Positions 10,698 through 20,344 of a stretch of DNA of 64,000 nt are shown here, one piece after another. Under the pieces are notes generated by a model, which had not been told where the DNA came from, made no database searches, and saw nothing but the letters and a program-made list of their open reading frames with translations. The DNA is from Frondihabitans sucicola (lineage in GTDB: Bacteria; Actinomycetota; Actinomycetes; Actinomycetales; Microbacteriaceae): the NCBI RefSeq assembly GCF_030296615.1, contig NZ_AP027732.1, positions 3,787,042 through 3,851,041 on the forward strand, given 5' to 3'. The position numbers and the translations under genes were made by a program. Each line of letters begins with the position of its first letter. Within the stretch, counting starts at the first letter, position 1.

Positions 10698-11454
10698 GAG
10701 CGCGCCCCCGCCGCCAGGCGACGGTCCGAGAGCGGCCGGTCGTGGATGATCCTGCCGTCGGCGATCGTCAGCACCCGGTGGCTGCGCTCGGCGACGTGCT
10801 CCTCGTGAGTGATGATGACGATGGTGCGGCCGTCTGCCGCGAGCGAGTCGAAGATGTCGAGGATCTCCCCGGTCGAGACGCTGTCGAGGTTGCCCGTCGG
10901 TTCATCGGCCAGGATCAGCGTCGGTGAGGTCACCAGGGCCCGCGCGATCGCGACCCGCTGCTGCTGCCCACCGGACAGGGCCTGCGGACGGTGGTCGGCG
11001 CGATCCGCCAGCCCCACTCCCGCGAGGGCGTCCAGGGCTCGTTCGCGTCGTTCGCGCCGGGACACGCCCGCGTAGACGAGCGGAAGCTCGACGTTCTGCT
11101 GCGCCGTCATGCGCGGCACGAGGTTGAACGACTGGAAGACGAACCCGAGCGCCCGGTTGCGCACCCGGGCCAGCTCGTTCTCGCCGAGGGTGCCGACGTC
11201 CGTCCCGTCGAGGAGGTAGCGCCCGGCCGAGGGGACGTCGAGGCAGCCGAGCACGTTCATCAGGGTCGATTTGCCGGATCCCGAGGGGCCCATGATCGCG
11301 ACGTACTCTCCGACTCCCACGGCGAGGTCGACGCCGCGGAGGGCGAAGACCGCGCCCTCCCCGGCGCCGTAGACCTGGTGCACGTCGAGGAGTTCGATGG
11401 CCGGGGCCGCCGCGATGCCCGGGAGCGGGGGAGAGCCACCGTGGGGTCGGACAT
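10694..11454 (-). CDS. MacB/LolD-type ABC ATPase
   Basis: The cytoplasmic ATPase of the exporter, with Walker [11 protein letters not shown]-loop FQSFNLVP, signature [15 protein letters not shown], Walker [13 protein letters not shown] and H-loop IITHEEH. The natural start is ATG 11454, overlapping the adaptor stop, but that frame breaks after MSDPTVALP in a run of five C near 11428; six C would give about 253 residues in one frame. The core domain is intact downstream, and no good start exists in its own frame before GTG near residue 30. A single-base undercall is the simplest explanation. Confidence 0.9.
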
Positions 11455-12830
11455 CAGCGGGTGCCTCCGCCGGTGCCGGTTCCGCCGCCGAGGCCGCCCG
11501 TCCCCGTGCCCGTCCCCGTACCGGTTCCGCCGCCGAAGCCGCCCGTCCCGGTGCCGGTGCCTGCGCCGCCCCCGAAGCCGCGGCGCCCCGTCCCCGTCGT
11601 GGTGCCGGTGCCGGTGCCGGTCCCCGTCGAGGCGCTGACGGTCCCGAGCACGATCGTTTCACCGGCCTTCAGCCCGGACGTGATCTCGGTGCCCTGGGTG
11701 CCGACGACCCCGGTCTTCACCGCGACCGCCGAGGTCTTCCCGTCGGCCACCACCTTCACAGTGGAGGTTCCGTTACTGGTCGTGATCGCCGCCGCCGGAA
11801 TGTAGAGAGCGTCCGAGCCGGACGTCTTGGTCGTGATCGACACGTCGGCCGTCTGCCCGATGCGGAGACCCGTCGGTACGGTGTCGAGGGTGATCGTGGT
11901 CGAGTAGGTCACGATCGAGTTGCTCGTGGTGCCGGTGGGAGCGATGGCGGTCACCTTTGCCGCGGCGGTCGTGCCCGACAGCGCGGGGAACGTGACGGCG
12001 GCTGCCTGGCCGACGGCGACGTCGGCGATGTCGGCCTCGGCCACGGCCGTCGTGACGGTCATCTTCGAGGTGTTCGCGATGGTGACGAACCCGGTACCGG
12101 AGGTCGACGAAGACGAGGCGGCCGAGCTGCTCGTGCCGGTGCTCGTGCTCGCGGATCCTGCCGTCGAATCGTTCGAGCTCGACGATCCTCCGGACGAGCT
12201 GCCCGACCCGCTCGACTGGCCGACCGTACCGCCGATCGCAACGACGAGGCCTGCGGCCGGCGACGTCAGGGTGGTGTCGTCGACGTTCTGCTGGTCGGTG
12301 CTGACGGCGGCCTGGTCGGCGGCGACCTTCTGCTGGTCGCTCAGGACGGTCTGCTCGGCGCTGTCGACGGACTGCGCGCCCGAGGACGACGAGCCGGACT
12401 GCCCGGAGCCGCCGCCGGTCGCGGTCGTCGCCGTGCCATCCTGCGCCGTCGTCAACGCGGTCTCGGCATTCGCCAGGATCGTCTGGTCGTCGGCGAGCGC
12501 GGTCTGGGCCGTGGCGAGAGTCGCCTGGAGGGCGGCGGGATCGAGGGTTCCGAGCTTCTGGCCGACCTTGACCGTCTGCCCGAGCCTGACGTCGATCGTC
12601 TTGACCGTGCCGGACACGGCGAACGCCGGGTTCGACTCGCTGACCGGTGCGATGTTGCCGGTGGCGGTGACGGCGCTCGAGACGACGCCCTGCTGGACGG
12701 TGGAGGTGAGCTGGGTTCCGGAGGAGGCCGAGGTCGACTTCGGAGCGATGAGATACCAGGCACCGACTGCGAGCAGGACGATGACGACGGCCAGGGCGAC
12801 GACGGCCCACGTCGTTCGGGAGCGTGACAT
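11454..12830 (-). CDS. HlyD/MacA-like efflux adaptor
   Basis: A 458-residue membrane-fusion adaptor: N-terminal membrane anchor (about residues 7-29), a lipoyl-like region beginning at TVQQGVVSSAVTATGNI, a helical hairpin at about 90-200 interrupted by Ser/Gly-rich stretches, then beta-barrel domains. The C-terminal 60 residues are almost pure Gly, Thr and a few Phe (repeats of GTGTG and GFGGG), an unusual secreted tail. It connects to the FtsX-type permease. It is the first gene of the operon. Its start codon ATG 12828-12830 abuts a perfect palindrome and has no obvious ribosome binding site at the usual distance. Confidence 0.92.
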   Translation of the reverse strand: MSRSRTTWAVVALAVVIVLLAVGAWYLIAPKSTSASSGTQLTSTVQQGVVSSAVTATGNIAPVSESNPAFAVSGTVKTIDVRLGQTVKVGQKLGTLDPAALQATLATAQTALADDQTILANAETALTTAQDGTATTATGGGSGQSGSSSSGAQSVDSAEQTVLSDQQKVAADQAAVSTDQQNVDDTTLTSPAAGLVVAIGGTVGQSSGSGSSSGGSSSSNDSTAGSASTSTGTSSSAASSSSTSGTGFVTIANTSKMTVTTAVAEADIADVAVGQAAAVTFPALSGTTAAAKVTAIAPTGTTSNSIVTYSTTITLDTVPTGLRIGQTADVSITTKTSGSDALYIPAAAITTSNGTSTVKVVADGKTSAVAVKTGVVGTQGTEITSGLKAGETIVLGTVSASTGTGTGTGTTTGTGRRGFGGGAGTGTGTGGFGGGTGTGTGTGTGGLGGGTGTGGGTR

Positions 12831-12848
12831 GGTTCGACAGTCGAACCA
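12830..12848 (-). promoter_or_regulatory. perfect 9+9 palindrome at the adaptor start codon
   Basis: TGGTTCGAC-A-GTCGAACCA is a perfect 9-bp palindrome around one base. It covers the position where the ribosome binding site of the adaptor gene should be and includes the first base of its start codon complement. It could be a repressor operator or an mRNA hairpin controlling translation of the export operon. No regulator gene lies beside it. Confidence 0.6.
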
Positions 12849-12941
12849 GGCCCTGTGCGTCGCCTTGCCGCACCATATGAATCGGATAAGACTGTCGGTC
12901 TCCGCCGGCGTCGTCTCGTGCGCAGCGTGCCGGACTTCCTC

Positions 12942-14342
12942 TCAGCGCTTGGCGGGAGTCGCCTCCGCGGCGCCGGTCGGCCACGACTTCGGGCCGTTCG
13001 AGCCGGCGGGGTATTCGTCGAGGGGCACCGTGCCGCTCTTCCACGCCTTGAGCACCGGCGCGACGATCCGCCAGCCCTCGACCGCCGCGTCGCCGCGCAC
13101 GGAGAGGGTCGCATCGCCGTCGAGGATGCCCTGGAGGACCTCGCCGTACGCGGGCAGGTCTCCCGGGTTGAAGTCGGCCTTGAGGGTTGCCCGATCGATC
13201 ACGTAGGGATCGCCCGGACCGTTCACGTTGAGCTCGAGCGACATCTCGTCGGGGGCGATGCAGATGCGGAGGCGATCGGCCGTCTTGAGCGTCTTGAACT
13301 CCGGGGGCACGTGACTCGGCGCTTTGAAGGTGACGATGATCTCGCGCCGATGCGAGGCCAGGGCCTTGCCGGAGCGCATCAGGATCGGCACGCCCGCCCA
13401 CCGCATGTTGCGCACTTCGACGACGACCTCGGCCAGCGTCTCGGTGCCGAGAGCAGGATCCACGCCGTCCTCGTTTTTGTACGCGGGAAGCTTCCTGCCG
13501 GCGACCGATCCTGCCGAGTAGCGAGCTCGGCGGCTGGTCGACGGGTCGTCGTTCCAGAGGTGCGTCGCGCGAAGCGCCAGCTGCTTCTGGTCGCGCACGT
13601 CTTCCGCGCGCAGGGTCGCCGGCGCCTCCATGACGAGGACCGCCATCACCTGCAGGAGGTGGCTCTGGATCATGTCGACGAGCGCCCCGGCGTGGTCGTA
13701 GTACCTGGCGCGGTTCTCGAGGGCGAGCTGTTCGTCGTAGACGATCTCGATGCTCTCCACGTCGCGGTTCGAGAGCATCGGCTCGATCAGGCGGTTGGCG
13801 AAACGGAGGCCGAGGAGGTTGAGCACCGTGGATCGGCCGAGGAAGTGGTCGACGCGGTGGATCCTGCTCTCCGGCACGATCGTGAGAAGCAGGGTGTTGA
13901 GGCGCTTCGCGCTGCGCTCGTCGGTGCCGAAGGGCTTCTCGAGCGCCAGCGAGGTCTTGTCGGGCAACTCGATCTTCGCGAGCTGGGCGCAGGCCTTCTC
14001 GGTGATCGCCGGCGGCAGGGCGAAGTAGAGAGCCGGCGGGTTGTCACACGCTGCGAGAAGCCCTTCGAGGTCGGCCTTGGCCGTCACATCGGCCTTGATG
14101 TACTTCGTGTTCTTGAGCGTGGCCGTCACGGCGGGGCCCTTGGCGCCCTCGCTGTCGAACGAGCTCTTCACGCGCTTCTTCCACTCGGCATCGGTGAGGT
14201 CTTCGACGCCCGACCCGATCAGCTGCACGCGCCGCTTCGGCTCGTGGGCGAGGAGCATGCCGAGCCCCGGCATGAGGAGCCGGGCGGCGAGGTCCCCCGA
14301 GGCACCGAGGATGAGCAGGGTCGAGGGGCGAGGATCAGGCAT
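12942..14342 (-). CDS. zwf: glucose-6-phosphate dehydrogenase
   Basis: A 466-residue NADP-dependent glucose-6-phosphate dehydrogenase, entry enzyme of the oxidative pentose phosphate pathway. The NADP-binding GASGDLA motif is at residues 13-19, the EKPFG substrate motif near 150, and the active-site helix reads RVDHFLGRS. In classical enzymes this last motif is RIDHYLGK(E), so Lys is replaced by Arg and Tyr by Phe; the catalytic Asp-His pair is kept. The start is ATG 14342 just before the Rossmann strand. It is not beside tkt/tal/opc genes, so it may be a second, divergent isoenzyme. It diverges from the cytosine permease. Confidence 0.9.
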   Translation of the reverse strand: MPDPRPSTLLILGASGDLAARLLMPGLGMLLAHEPKRRVQLIGSGVEDLTDAEWKKRVKSSFDSEGAKGPAVTATLKNTKYIKADVTAKADLEGLLAACDNPPALYFALPPAITEKACAQLAKIELPDKTSLALEKPFGTDERSAKRLNTLLLTIVPESRIHRVDHFLGRSTVLNLLGLRFANRLIEPMLSNRDVESIEIVYDEQLALENRARYYDHAGALVDMIQSHLLQVMAVLVMEAPATLRAEDVRDQKQLALRATHLWNDDPSTSRRARYSAGSVAGRKLPAYKNEDGVDPALGTETLAEVVVEVRNMRWAGVPILMRSGKALASHRREIIVTFKAPSHVPPEFKTLKTADRLRICIAPDEMSLELNVNGPGDPYVIDRATLKADFNPGDLPAYGEVLQGILDGDATLSVRGDAAVEGWRIVAPVLKAWKSGTVPLDEYPAGSNGPKSWPTGAAEATPAKR

Positions 14343-14423
14343 GCCCTGGATGCTAGGCCCGACGACCCGTCCGCGGCCAGGCTGTGTTTCGGCCAGGTAA
14401 AAGAACATTGCGTGAAGCGCAGG

Positions 14424-14451
14424 ATTGCGTTTCGAGCACGGAACGCGCAAT
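14424..14451 (+). promoter_or_regulatory. imperfect inverted repeat upstream of cytosine permease
   Basis: ATTGCG at 14424-14429 and CGCAAT at 14446-14451 are inverted copies, with further partial pairing inside. Another ATTGCGT copy begins at 14407. The element ends 12 bases before the permease ATG and could be an operator for the cytosine genes. No regulator is adjacent. Confidence 0.35.
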
Positions 14452-14462
14452 ACCCTGACGGA

Positions 14463-15902
14463 ATGGCCATCGTCGACGCCCCGCGCACCCGCCCCACCGC
14501 CATCGAATCCGGCGGTATCGAAGCGATTCCGGCAACGAGTCGACACGGCTCCCCGTGGCAGCTCTTCGCCACCTGGACGTCTCCGAACCTCGAGTTCGCG
14601 ACGATCTTCGTCGGCGTCATCGCCGTCGCGTTCTTCGGGCTCGACTTCGGACGCGCCATGCTCGCGCTCGCCCTCGGCTGCGCTCTCGGCGCTCTCACGC
14701 AGGGCATCCTGTCGACCTGGGGGCCGCGCGAGGGCCTCGCGCAGCTCGTGCTGAGCCGGACGGCGTTCGGCTACCGGGGCAACATCCTCCCCGCCGCGCT
14801 CAACACGGTGATGGCCGGCCTCGGCTGGTTCGCCGTCAACTCGGTCAGCGGCGCCCTGGCGCTGTCGTCCCTGACCGGCATGCCCACCGTCCTCGCGCTG
14901 CTGATCATCGTCGTCATCGAGGTCGCGGTCGCATTCGTCGGACACAACTTCGTGCAGGTGTTCGAGCGTTACGCCGCCTACGTCCTCGGAATCATCTTCC
15001 TGGTCGCGACGATCACGATCTTCGTGCACGCGGACTTCGGCTACACCCCGAAAGGCGGCGGCTGGAGCTTCGGCGGTTTCACGCTGACCGCCGCCGCCGC
15101 GTTCGGTTACGCCGCCGGCTGGAACCCGTACGCCTCCGACTACAGCCGCTACCTGCCCGCCGCGACGCGCACCAGGATCATCGGCTGGGCGGCCGGGCTC
15201 GGCAACTTCGTCTCCTGCCTCGTCCTGATGGCGGCCGGCGCTGCGGCCGCGACCATCGCCGGCTTCAACCCCGACGACCCGACCACGTCGTTCGTCGCGT
15301 CGATGCCGACCGTGATCCGCGACTTCACCCTCGTGGCCATCGCCGTCGGGGCCATCGCCGCCAACGCGCTGAACATCTACTCGGGCGCCATGTCGTTCCT
15401 CGCCGCCGGCGTCAAGATCCCGTTCGCCCTGCGCCGCGCCATCGTCGCCCTCGGCTTCGGCATCATCGGCTTCTTCATCGCGTGGAGCGCCCTGCCGAAC
15501 GCGGGCAGCACCTACGAGAACTTCCTCCTGGTCATCGCGTACTGGATCGCCCCGTGGCTCGGGATCGTCCTGATGGACCGGATCCTCCGCCGCGGCACCT
15601 CCATCGCGCAGCTCCTGTCGGATCGCGCCCGCTACAAGAATCCGGCGGGCATCATCGCGTTCGTCATCGGGGCCGCGCTCTCGATCTGGCTGTTCTCCAA
15701 CCAGACGCAGTTCCACGGGCCGCTGTCCGGAGTCAGCGCGACGTCCGAGGGCCGCGACCTGACGCCCCTGGTCGGTTTCCTCCTCGCGGGCCTGGTCTAC
15801 TGGGCCCTCTTCGCGGCGTTCAGACCGAAGCTCGGCGGGCCTCTCGGGGCGCCGGGCGCCGAGGTGCCGGTGGGGATCGACGCCGCCGACGACGTCGCGT
15901 GA
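14463..15902 (+). CDS. NCS1-family cytosine/purine permease
   Basis: A 479-residue nucleobase:cation symporter-1 permease with about 12 membrane helices. Typical stretches are SPNLEFATIFVG in helix 1, GYAAGWNPYASDYSRYLP (the conserved central motif) and ANALNIYSGAMSFL. The start ATG 14463 is preceded by a divergent promoter region of about 120 bp shared with zwf. The permease stop overlaps the GTG start of a cytosine deaminase, strongly suggesting cytosine (or a close analogue) as cargo. Frame intact. Confidence 0.93.
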   Translation: MAIVDAPRTRPTAIESGGIEAIPATSRHGSPWQLFATWTSPNLEFATIFVGVIAVAFFGLDFGRAMLALALGCALGALTQGILSTWGPREGLAQLVLSRTAFGYRGNILPAALNTVMAGLGWFAVNSVSGALALSSLTGMPTVLALLIIVVIEVAVAFVGHNFVQVFERYAAYVLGIIFLVATITIFVHADFGYTPKGGGWSFGGFTLTAAAAFGYAAGWNPYASDYSRYLPAATRTRIIGWAAGLGNFVSCLVLMAAGAAAATIAGFNPDDPTTSFVASMPTVIRDFTLVAIAVGAIAANALNIYSGAMSFLAAGVKIPFALRRAIVALGFGIIGFFIAWSALPNAGSTYENFLLVIAYWIAPWLGIVLMDRILRRGTSIAQLLSDRARYKNPAGIIAFVIGAALSIWLFSNQTQFHGPLSGVSATSEGRDLTPLVGFLLAGLVYWALFAAFRPKLGGPLGAPGAEVPVGIDAADDVA

Positions 15903-16369
15903 ACCGGACCCGCGAGAAGGTGTATCCGACCGACGCCGACAAACTGGCGGTGGCCCGAACCGAGGCCGAGCGCGGCCTCGCGACCGGCGGCATCCCTATC
16001 GGCGCGGCCCTGTTCGACGAGGACGGCCGACTCCTCGGCTCGGGTCACAATCGCCGGGTGCAGGACGGCAACCCCGCGCTGCACGGCGAGACGGCCGCGT
16101 TCCTGGCTGCCGGCCGACAGCGCAGCTACCGCCGGACCACGATGGTGACCACCCTCTCACCGTGCTGGTACTGCTCCGGCCTGGTTCGGCAGTTCGGCAT
16201 CGGCCGCGTCGTGATCGGCGAGGCGCAGAACTTCTTCGGGGGCGAGGACTGGCTGCGCGAGAACGGCACGGACGTCACCACTCTCGCGGATCCTGCGCTC
16301 ATCGCCCTGATGGGCGACTACATCGCCGCCCATCAGGACATCTGGTACGAGGACATCGGCGAGGACTAG
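15899..16369 (+). CDS. fungal-type cytosine deaminase
   Basis: A 156-residue zinc-dependent deaminase that converts cytosine to uracil. The zinc/catalytic motif HGE is at LHGETAA and the two zinc Cys in SPCWYC. The C-terminal end IWYEDIGED and the GEAQNFFGGEDWLRENG segment closely resemble yeast Fcy1 rather than the E. coli CodA amidohydrolase. The GTG start at 15899 overlaps the permease stop (GTGA), so the two are translationally coupled for cytosine salvage. Its stop codon overlaps that of the convergent beta-galactosidase by 4 nt (CTAG). Tight function call from family knowledge; not tested. Confidence 0.92.
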   Translation: MNRTREKVYPTDADKLAVARTEAERGLATGGIPIGAALFDEDGRLLGSGHNRRVQDGNPALHGETAAFLAAGRQRSYRRTTMVTTLSPCWYCSGLVRQFGIGRVVIGEAQNFFGGEDWLRENGTDVTTLADPALIALMGDYIAAHQDIWYEDIGED

Positions 16370-18394
16370 CTTCGAACCGCACCCGCCTGGACTCGGGCGA
16401 CGACGGCCACGCCCTGCGACTCGAGCACCAGACCCGAGGCGTCGGCACCCGTCAGGACGTCTGTCCCGGTCAGCTCGAGAGCGACGCGCTCGGGACCGTG
16501 GTTGATCGCCACGAGGTGAGAGCCGCGCCGCACGAACTCGACGCCGGGAACCCGGGGCAGGCGTTCCACCTCGAGAGTCGACAGCACCGTCTCGACGAAG
16601 CGGAGCAGGGTGTCGTCGTCGGGCTGGGTCGCCACGTACCACGCGGTTCCGGCACCTCTGTCGTTGCGGGTGATCGCCGGCTGCCCGTCGAGCACCCCGC
16701 CGTCGAACCACGCCGTGGCCTCCGCCGATTCGAGGCGCAGGTATTCGCCCCAGAGCACGGCGGCGCCGGTTCCGCCGATCGAGTCGCCGCGCAGTCCGAG
16801 CGGAGGGGGCGTGCGGCCGCCCGCTGCGGCCAGGTCGGGTGCCGCCGGTGGCGCGAACTCCTCCACCCACAGCCCGAGCGTCTCGCGAAGGGTGCCGAGG
16901 TAGCCTCCGAGCCGAACGTGCAGGTTCTCGTCGGTGATCGCCGTCTGGAACGTCGCGACCAGCGTGCCACCGAGCGCCACGTACGCGTCGAGGGCCTCGA
17001 GCTGCTCGTCGGAGGCCGCGATCAGCTCGGGAACGATCACGGCCCGATAGGGCGAGAGGTCGCTGGTCGGCGTCGTGAAGTCGACCGTCACCCCGGCCGA
17101 GGCGAGCGCCCGGTACCAGGCGAACACCCCTCGACGTACGAGAGACGAGCCGGCGCGGCCTCCTGCTCGAGTGCCCACCAGCTGTCCCAGTCGAAGACGA
17201 TCGCGACGTCGGCCTCGACCCGTTCGCCGACGAGGCCCGCCGACGAGAGGGCCGCGAGTTCCGCGCCGAGGGACTCGACCTCGCGGAAGACCCGGGTGTC
17301 GGTTCCTCCGTGGGGCAGCATGCCGGCGTGGAACTTCTCGGCCCCGGCCTTCGCCTGGCGCCACTGGAAGAACAGGATTCCGTCCGCGCCTCGGCCGACG
17401 CACTGGTACGACCAGGCGCGCATCTGCCCGGGCGCCTTCGCGGCGTTCCGCTCGCGCCAGTTGACGGCCCCCGGCGACTGCTCCATGAGCAGCCACGGGC
17501 GCCCACTACCGACGGAGCGCAGGAGATCCCGCTGCATCGCCGCGTAGACCGGGGAGACCGGGTCGGCAGGATCCGGGTACGAGTCGTCCGACACCACGTC
17601 GACCTCCCGAGCCCAGGCCCAGTAGTCGGCGCCCTTGAAGAACCCCATGAAGTTGGTCGTGACCGGCACGTCGGAGGAGGCGCGGATGATCGCCACCTCG
17701 GCGCGATAGCACTCGAGCAGCTCGTTCGCGGAGAAGCGGTCGAAATCGAGGAGCTGCGTCGGATTCCGGAAGGTCGGTGCGGCCCGCGGAGGCAGGATCT
17801 CGTCGAACGAGTCGTATCGCTGCGACCAGAAGGCGGTTCCCCACGCCTCGTTGAGGGCCTCGACCGTCTCGTAGCGATCGGCGAGCCAGCGCCGGAACGC
17901 CGCCGCGGACGCGTCGCAGTAGCAGTGACTCACGTGGCAGCCGTACTCGTTGTTGACGTGCCACAGGTCGAGCGCCGGGTGGGCGGCGTACCGCGCGACG
18001 ATCGCCGACACCAGACGCGCGGCGTAGCGGCGGTAGACGGGCGACGACGGGCAGTACGCCTGACGGCTTCCGGACGACAGGACGACGCCCTCGACCGTCA
18101 CGGGCAGCATCTCGGGGTGCTTCAGGGCGAGCCAGGGCGGCGGCGACGCGGTCGCGGTCGCCAAATCGACCCGGACTCCCCGGCGTGCAGCAGGTCGAGC
18201 ACCTCGTCGAGCCACGCGAAGTCGAACTCGCCGTCGCGCGGCTCGATCCTCGCCCAGGAGAAGATCCCCACCGAGACCAGATTGACCCCCGCGCGGTTCA
18301 TGAGCGAGACGTCTTCCCGCCAGACTCCGGCAGACCACTGCTCGGGGTTGTAGTCGCCGCCGTAGGCGAACGACGACCCCAGCAGAGCGCTCAC
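16366..18394 (-). pseudogene. GH42 beta-galactosidase, frame broken twice
   Basis: A GH42 beta-galactosidase spread over three frames. The first has GGDYNPEQW at the N-terminus, the second the acid/base Glu in HVNNEYGCH, a Cys pair in HCYCDAS and the nucleophile Glu in LLMEQSPGAVNW, the third the trimerisation and C-terminal beta domains. Breaks lie near 18177 and 17128, each in a run of four where five G (minus strand) would restore one frame of about 676 residues, the usual length. Start GTG 18394 overlaps the permease stop. It is the last gene of the LacI-controlled operon and probably cytosolic, cleaving imported galactosides. Confidence 0.88.
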
Positions 18395-19338
18395 TCCTTC
18401 ACGCTGCCCGAGGCGAGGCCGGTCTGCCAGTACCGCTGGAGGAAGAGGAATGCGACGATGAGCGGGACGATCGACACCAGCGAACCGGTGATGACCGTCG
18501 AGAACAGCGCCTGCGATCCGCCGCCGCCGGCGCTCGTCGCCTGCTGCTGCGCGAGCCCCACCGTCAGCGGGTAGAGGTTCGAGGAGTTGAGCATGATCAG
18601 CGGCAGGAAGTAGTTGTTCCACGTCGCGACCAGAGCGAAGAGGAACACCGTCACGATCCCGGGGCCCAGCAGGCGAAGACCGACCTGGAAGAAGATGCGG
18701 CCCTCGCTCGCGCCGTCGACCCTCGCTGCCTCGATCATGGAGTCGGGGATCGCATCGGCCGCGTAGACCCGCATCAGGAAGACCCCGAACGGACTCACCA
18801 GCGACGGCACGATGACGGCGATCGGCGTGTTCGTGATCCCGAAGTGGCTGAAGATCAGGTACGTCGGCAGCGCGAGCGCCGTCAACGGGATCATGATGGC
18901 ACCCAGGACGACGCTGAACATGATCTTGGCGCCCGGGAAGCGGTACTTCGCGAACGCGTAACCGGCCATCGTGGCCAGGAACGAGGCCCCGACGGCACTG
19001 ACCAGGGCATAGACGACCGTGTTGAGCGCCCAGTGCAGATAGATCCCGTTGCCCGTCGTGAAGACGTCCTTGAGGTTCTCCCAGAGGGAGAACTTCGCGC
19101 CGAACCAGTAGCCGAAGGTGGAGAAGAGGTCGGCATTGTCCTTGGTGGACGCGATCACCAGCCAGAGGATCGGCAGCACGAAGTAGAGGCCGCAGAGCCA
19201 GAGGAGGGCCGTCAGCAGTTTCGAGCGACGCTTCTCCGGGTTGTACGGCTTCACCTTCCTGACCTTCGCGAGGCCCTTCGCGTCGAGGGAGACCTGAGAG
19301 GCCGGCGCGACGGGCGCGCCCGATGTTGTCGTGGTCAT
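18391..19338 (-). CDS. sugar ABC importer permease (MalG type)
   Basis: A 315-residue inner-membrane permease of the CUT1 sugar importer class, six helices, with the cytoplasmic EAA motif [22 protein letters not shown] that docks on the ATPase. A long N-terminal cytoplasmic tail (about 40 residues) precedes helix 1. Start ATG 19338 overlaps the stop of the partner permease; stop overlaps the GH42 start. Together these suggest one tightly coupled transcript for uptake of galactosides. No ATPase gene is in this operon. Confidence 0.94.
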   Translation of the reverse strand: MTTTTSGAPVAPASQVSLDAKGLAKVRKVKPYNPEKRRSKLLTALLWLCGLYFVLPILWLVIASTKDNADLFSTFGYWFGAKFSLWENLKDVFTTGNGIYLHWALNTVVYALVSAVGASFLATMAGYAFAKYRFPGAKIMFSVVLGAIMIPLTALALPTYLIFSHFGITNTPIAVIVPSLVSPFGVFLMRVYAADAIPDSMIEAARVDGASEGRIFFQVGLRLLGPGIVTVFLFALVATWNNYFLPLIMLNSSNLYPLTVGLAQQQATSAGGGGSQALFSTVITGSLVSIVPLIVAFLFLQRYWQTGLASGSVKE

Positions 19339-20285
19339 GAGTTCTTGGTTTCCCTTCGCTGCGTCGACAGCTGGACGACGTAGGAGACGACGGCGATGAC
19401 GATTCCGAGGAGGAAGGCGATGGCAGCCGCGTAGTTCACGTCCTGGTTCGTGAACGCGAGGTTGTAGGCGTAGTAGTTCGGCGTGTACGCGTTGTCGATG
19501 ACGTTCGGGGCGAGACCGTGCAGCAGGCTCGGCTCGTTGAAGGTCTGGAAGGTGCCGATGATCGAGAAGATCACCGTCAGCATGATCGCGGGGCGGATGG
19601 CCGGGATCTTGATGCTCCACGCGATCCGGAACTGACCGGCGCCGTCGATCTCGGCCGCTTCGTACAGCTCCGTCGGGATCGAGCGGAGAGCCGCGTACAT
19701 GATGATCATGTTGTAGCCGATGAACTCCCACGTGACGATGTTCATGATCGAACCGAGGATGGTACCGGCCGAGAGCAGGTCGGGCGGCGCGAAGCCGATG
19801 GCGCGGAAGACCTGCGAGATCGGACCGAAGTCGTTGCCGTAGATGTAGCCCCACATGAGCGTCGCCACGACGCCCGGAACCGCGTACGGGATGAAGATCA
19901 GGAGCCGGATGGCCCCCGCGCCCTTCACGCGCCCCGAGTCGATGGCGAGGGCGAAGAACAGGGCGAGGGCGAGCATGATCGGCACCTGGATGATGAGGAA
20001 CAACCCCATGCGACCGACGCCGGACAGGAAGGCCGGGTCGGTGAAGGCGCGGATGTAGTTGGTGAGACCCGCGAACTGCGAGCCGCCGACGAGGCGGGTC
20101 GCGAAGAGGCTGAGATAGCCCGAGTAGAACAGCGGCACCAGGAGCATCAGCACGAACACGAGCAGGAACGGTGCGACGAAGATGTACGCCGCCCTGTTCT
20201 GCCGCCGCTGGTTCGCGTTGCGCTTCTTCGGCGGCTTCACGCTTGTGGGTCGCACCCGCGCGGGTGCGACGACGGACTGCGTCAT
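19335..20285 (-). CDS. sugar ABC importer permease (MalF type)
   Basis: A 316-residue CUT1-type permease partner with six helices; the EAA motif is [22 protein letters not shown]. Cytoplasmic N-terminus is rich in Lys/Arg and Pro. Start ATG 20285 is preceded by AAGGAG. It lies downstream of the binding lipoprotein gene, separated by 59 nt that contain a strong hairpin, and overlaps the next permease by 4 nt. Frame intact. Confidence 0.94.
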   Translation of the reverse strand: MTQSVVAPARVRPTSVKPPKKRNANQRRQNRAAYIFVAPFLLVFVLMLLVPLFYSGYLSLFATRLVGGSQFAGLTNYIRAFTDPAFLSGVGRMGLFLIIQVPIMLALALFFALAIDSGRVKGAGAIRLLIFIPYAVPGVVATLMWGYIYGNDFGPISQVFRAIGFAPPDLLSAGTILGSIMNIVTWEFIGYNMIIMYAALRSIPTELYEAAEIDGAGQFRIAWSIKIPAIRPAIMLTVIFSIIGTFQTFNEPSLLHGLAPNVIDNAYTPNYYAYNLAFTNQDVNYAAAIAFLLGIVIAVVSYVVQLSTQRRETKNS

Positions 20286-20311
20286 GGAAACTCCTTCGTT
20301 CCGGGTGACGA

Positions 20312-20337
20312 GGCGGCGGGCCACTCGGCCCGCCGCC
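20312..20337 (-). terminator. intercistronic hairpin after the binding protein
   Basis: Perfect 11-bp arms (20312-20322 and 20327-20337) with a 4-nt loop, no T tract. Such hairpins between a binding-protein gene and its permease genes usually raise the level of the upstream mRNA segment. Confidence 0.65.
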
Positions 20338-20344
20338 GGCGCCG

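Noticed and set aside
12855-14460. Long plus-strand ORF joined in frame to the cytosine permease
   Set aside because: It mirrors zwf on the other strand; the permease family begins at ATG 14463.
14343-14462. Purine-type riboswitch upstream of the cytosine permease
   Set aside because: The space is only 120 bp shared with the zwf promoter and shows no conserved purine-riboswitch core, only a short inverted repeat.
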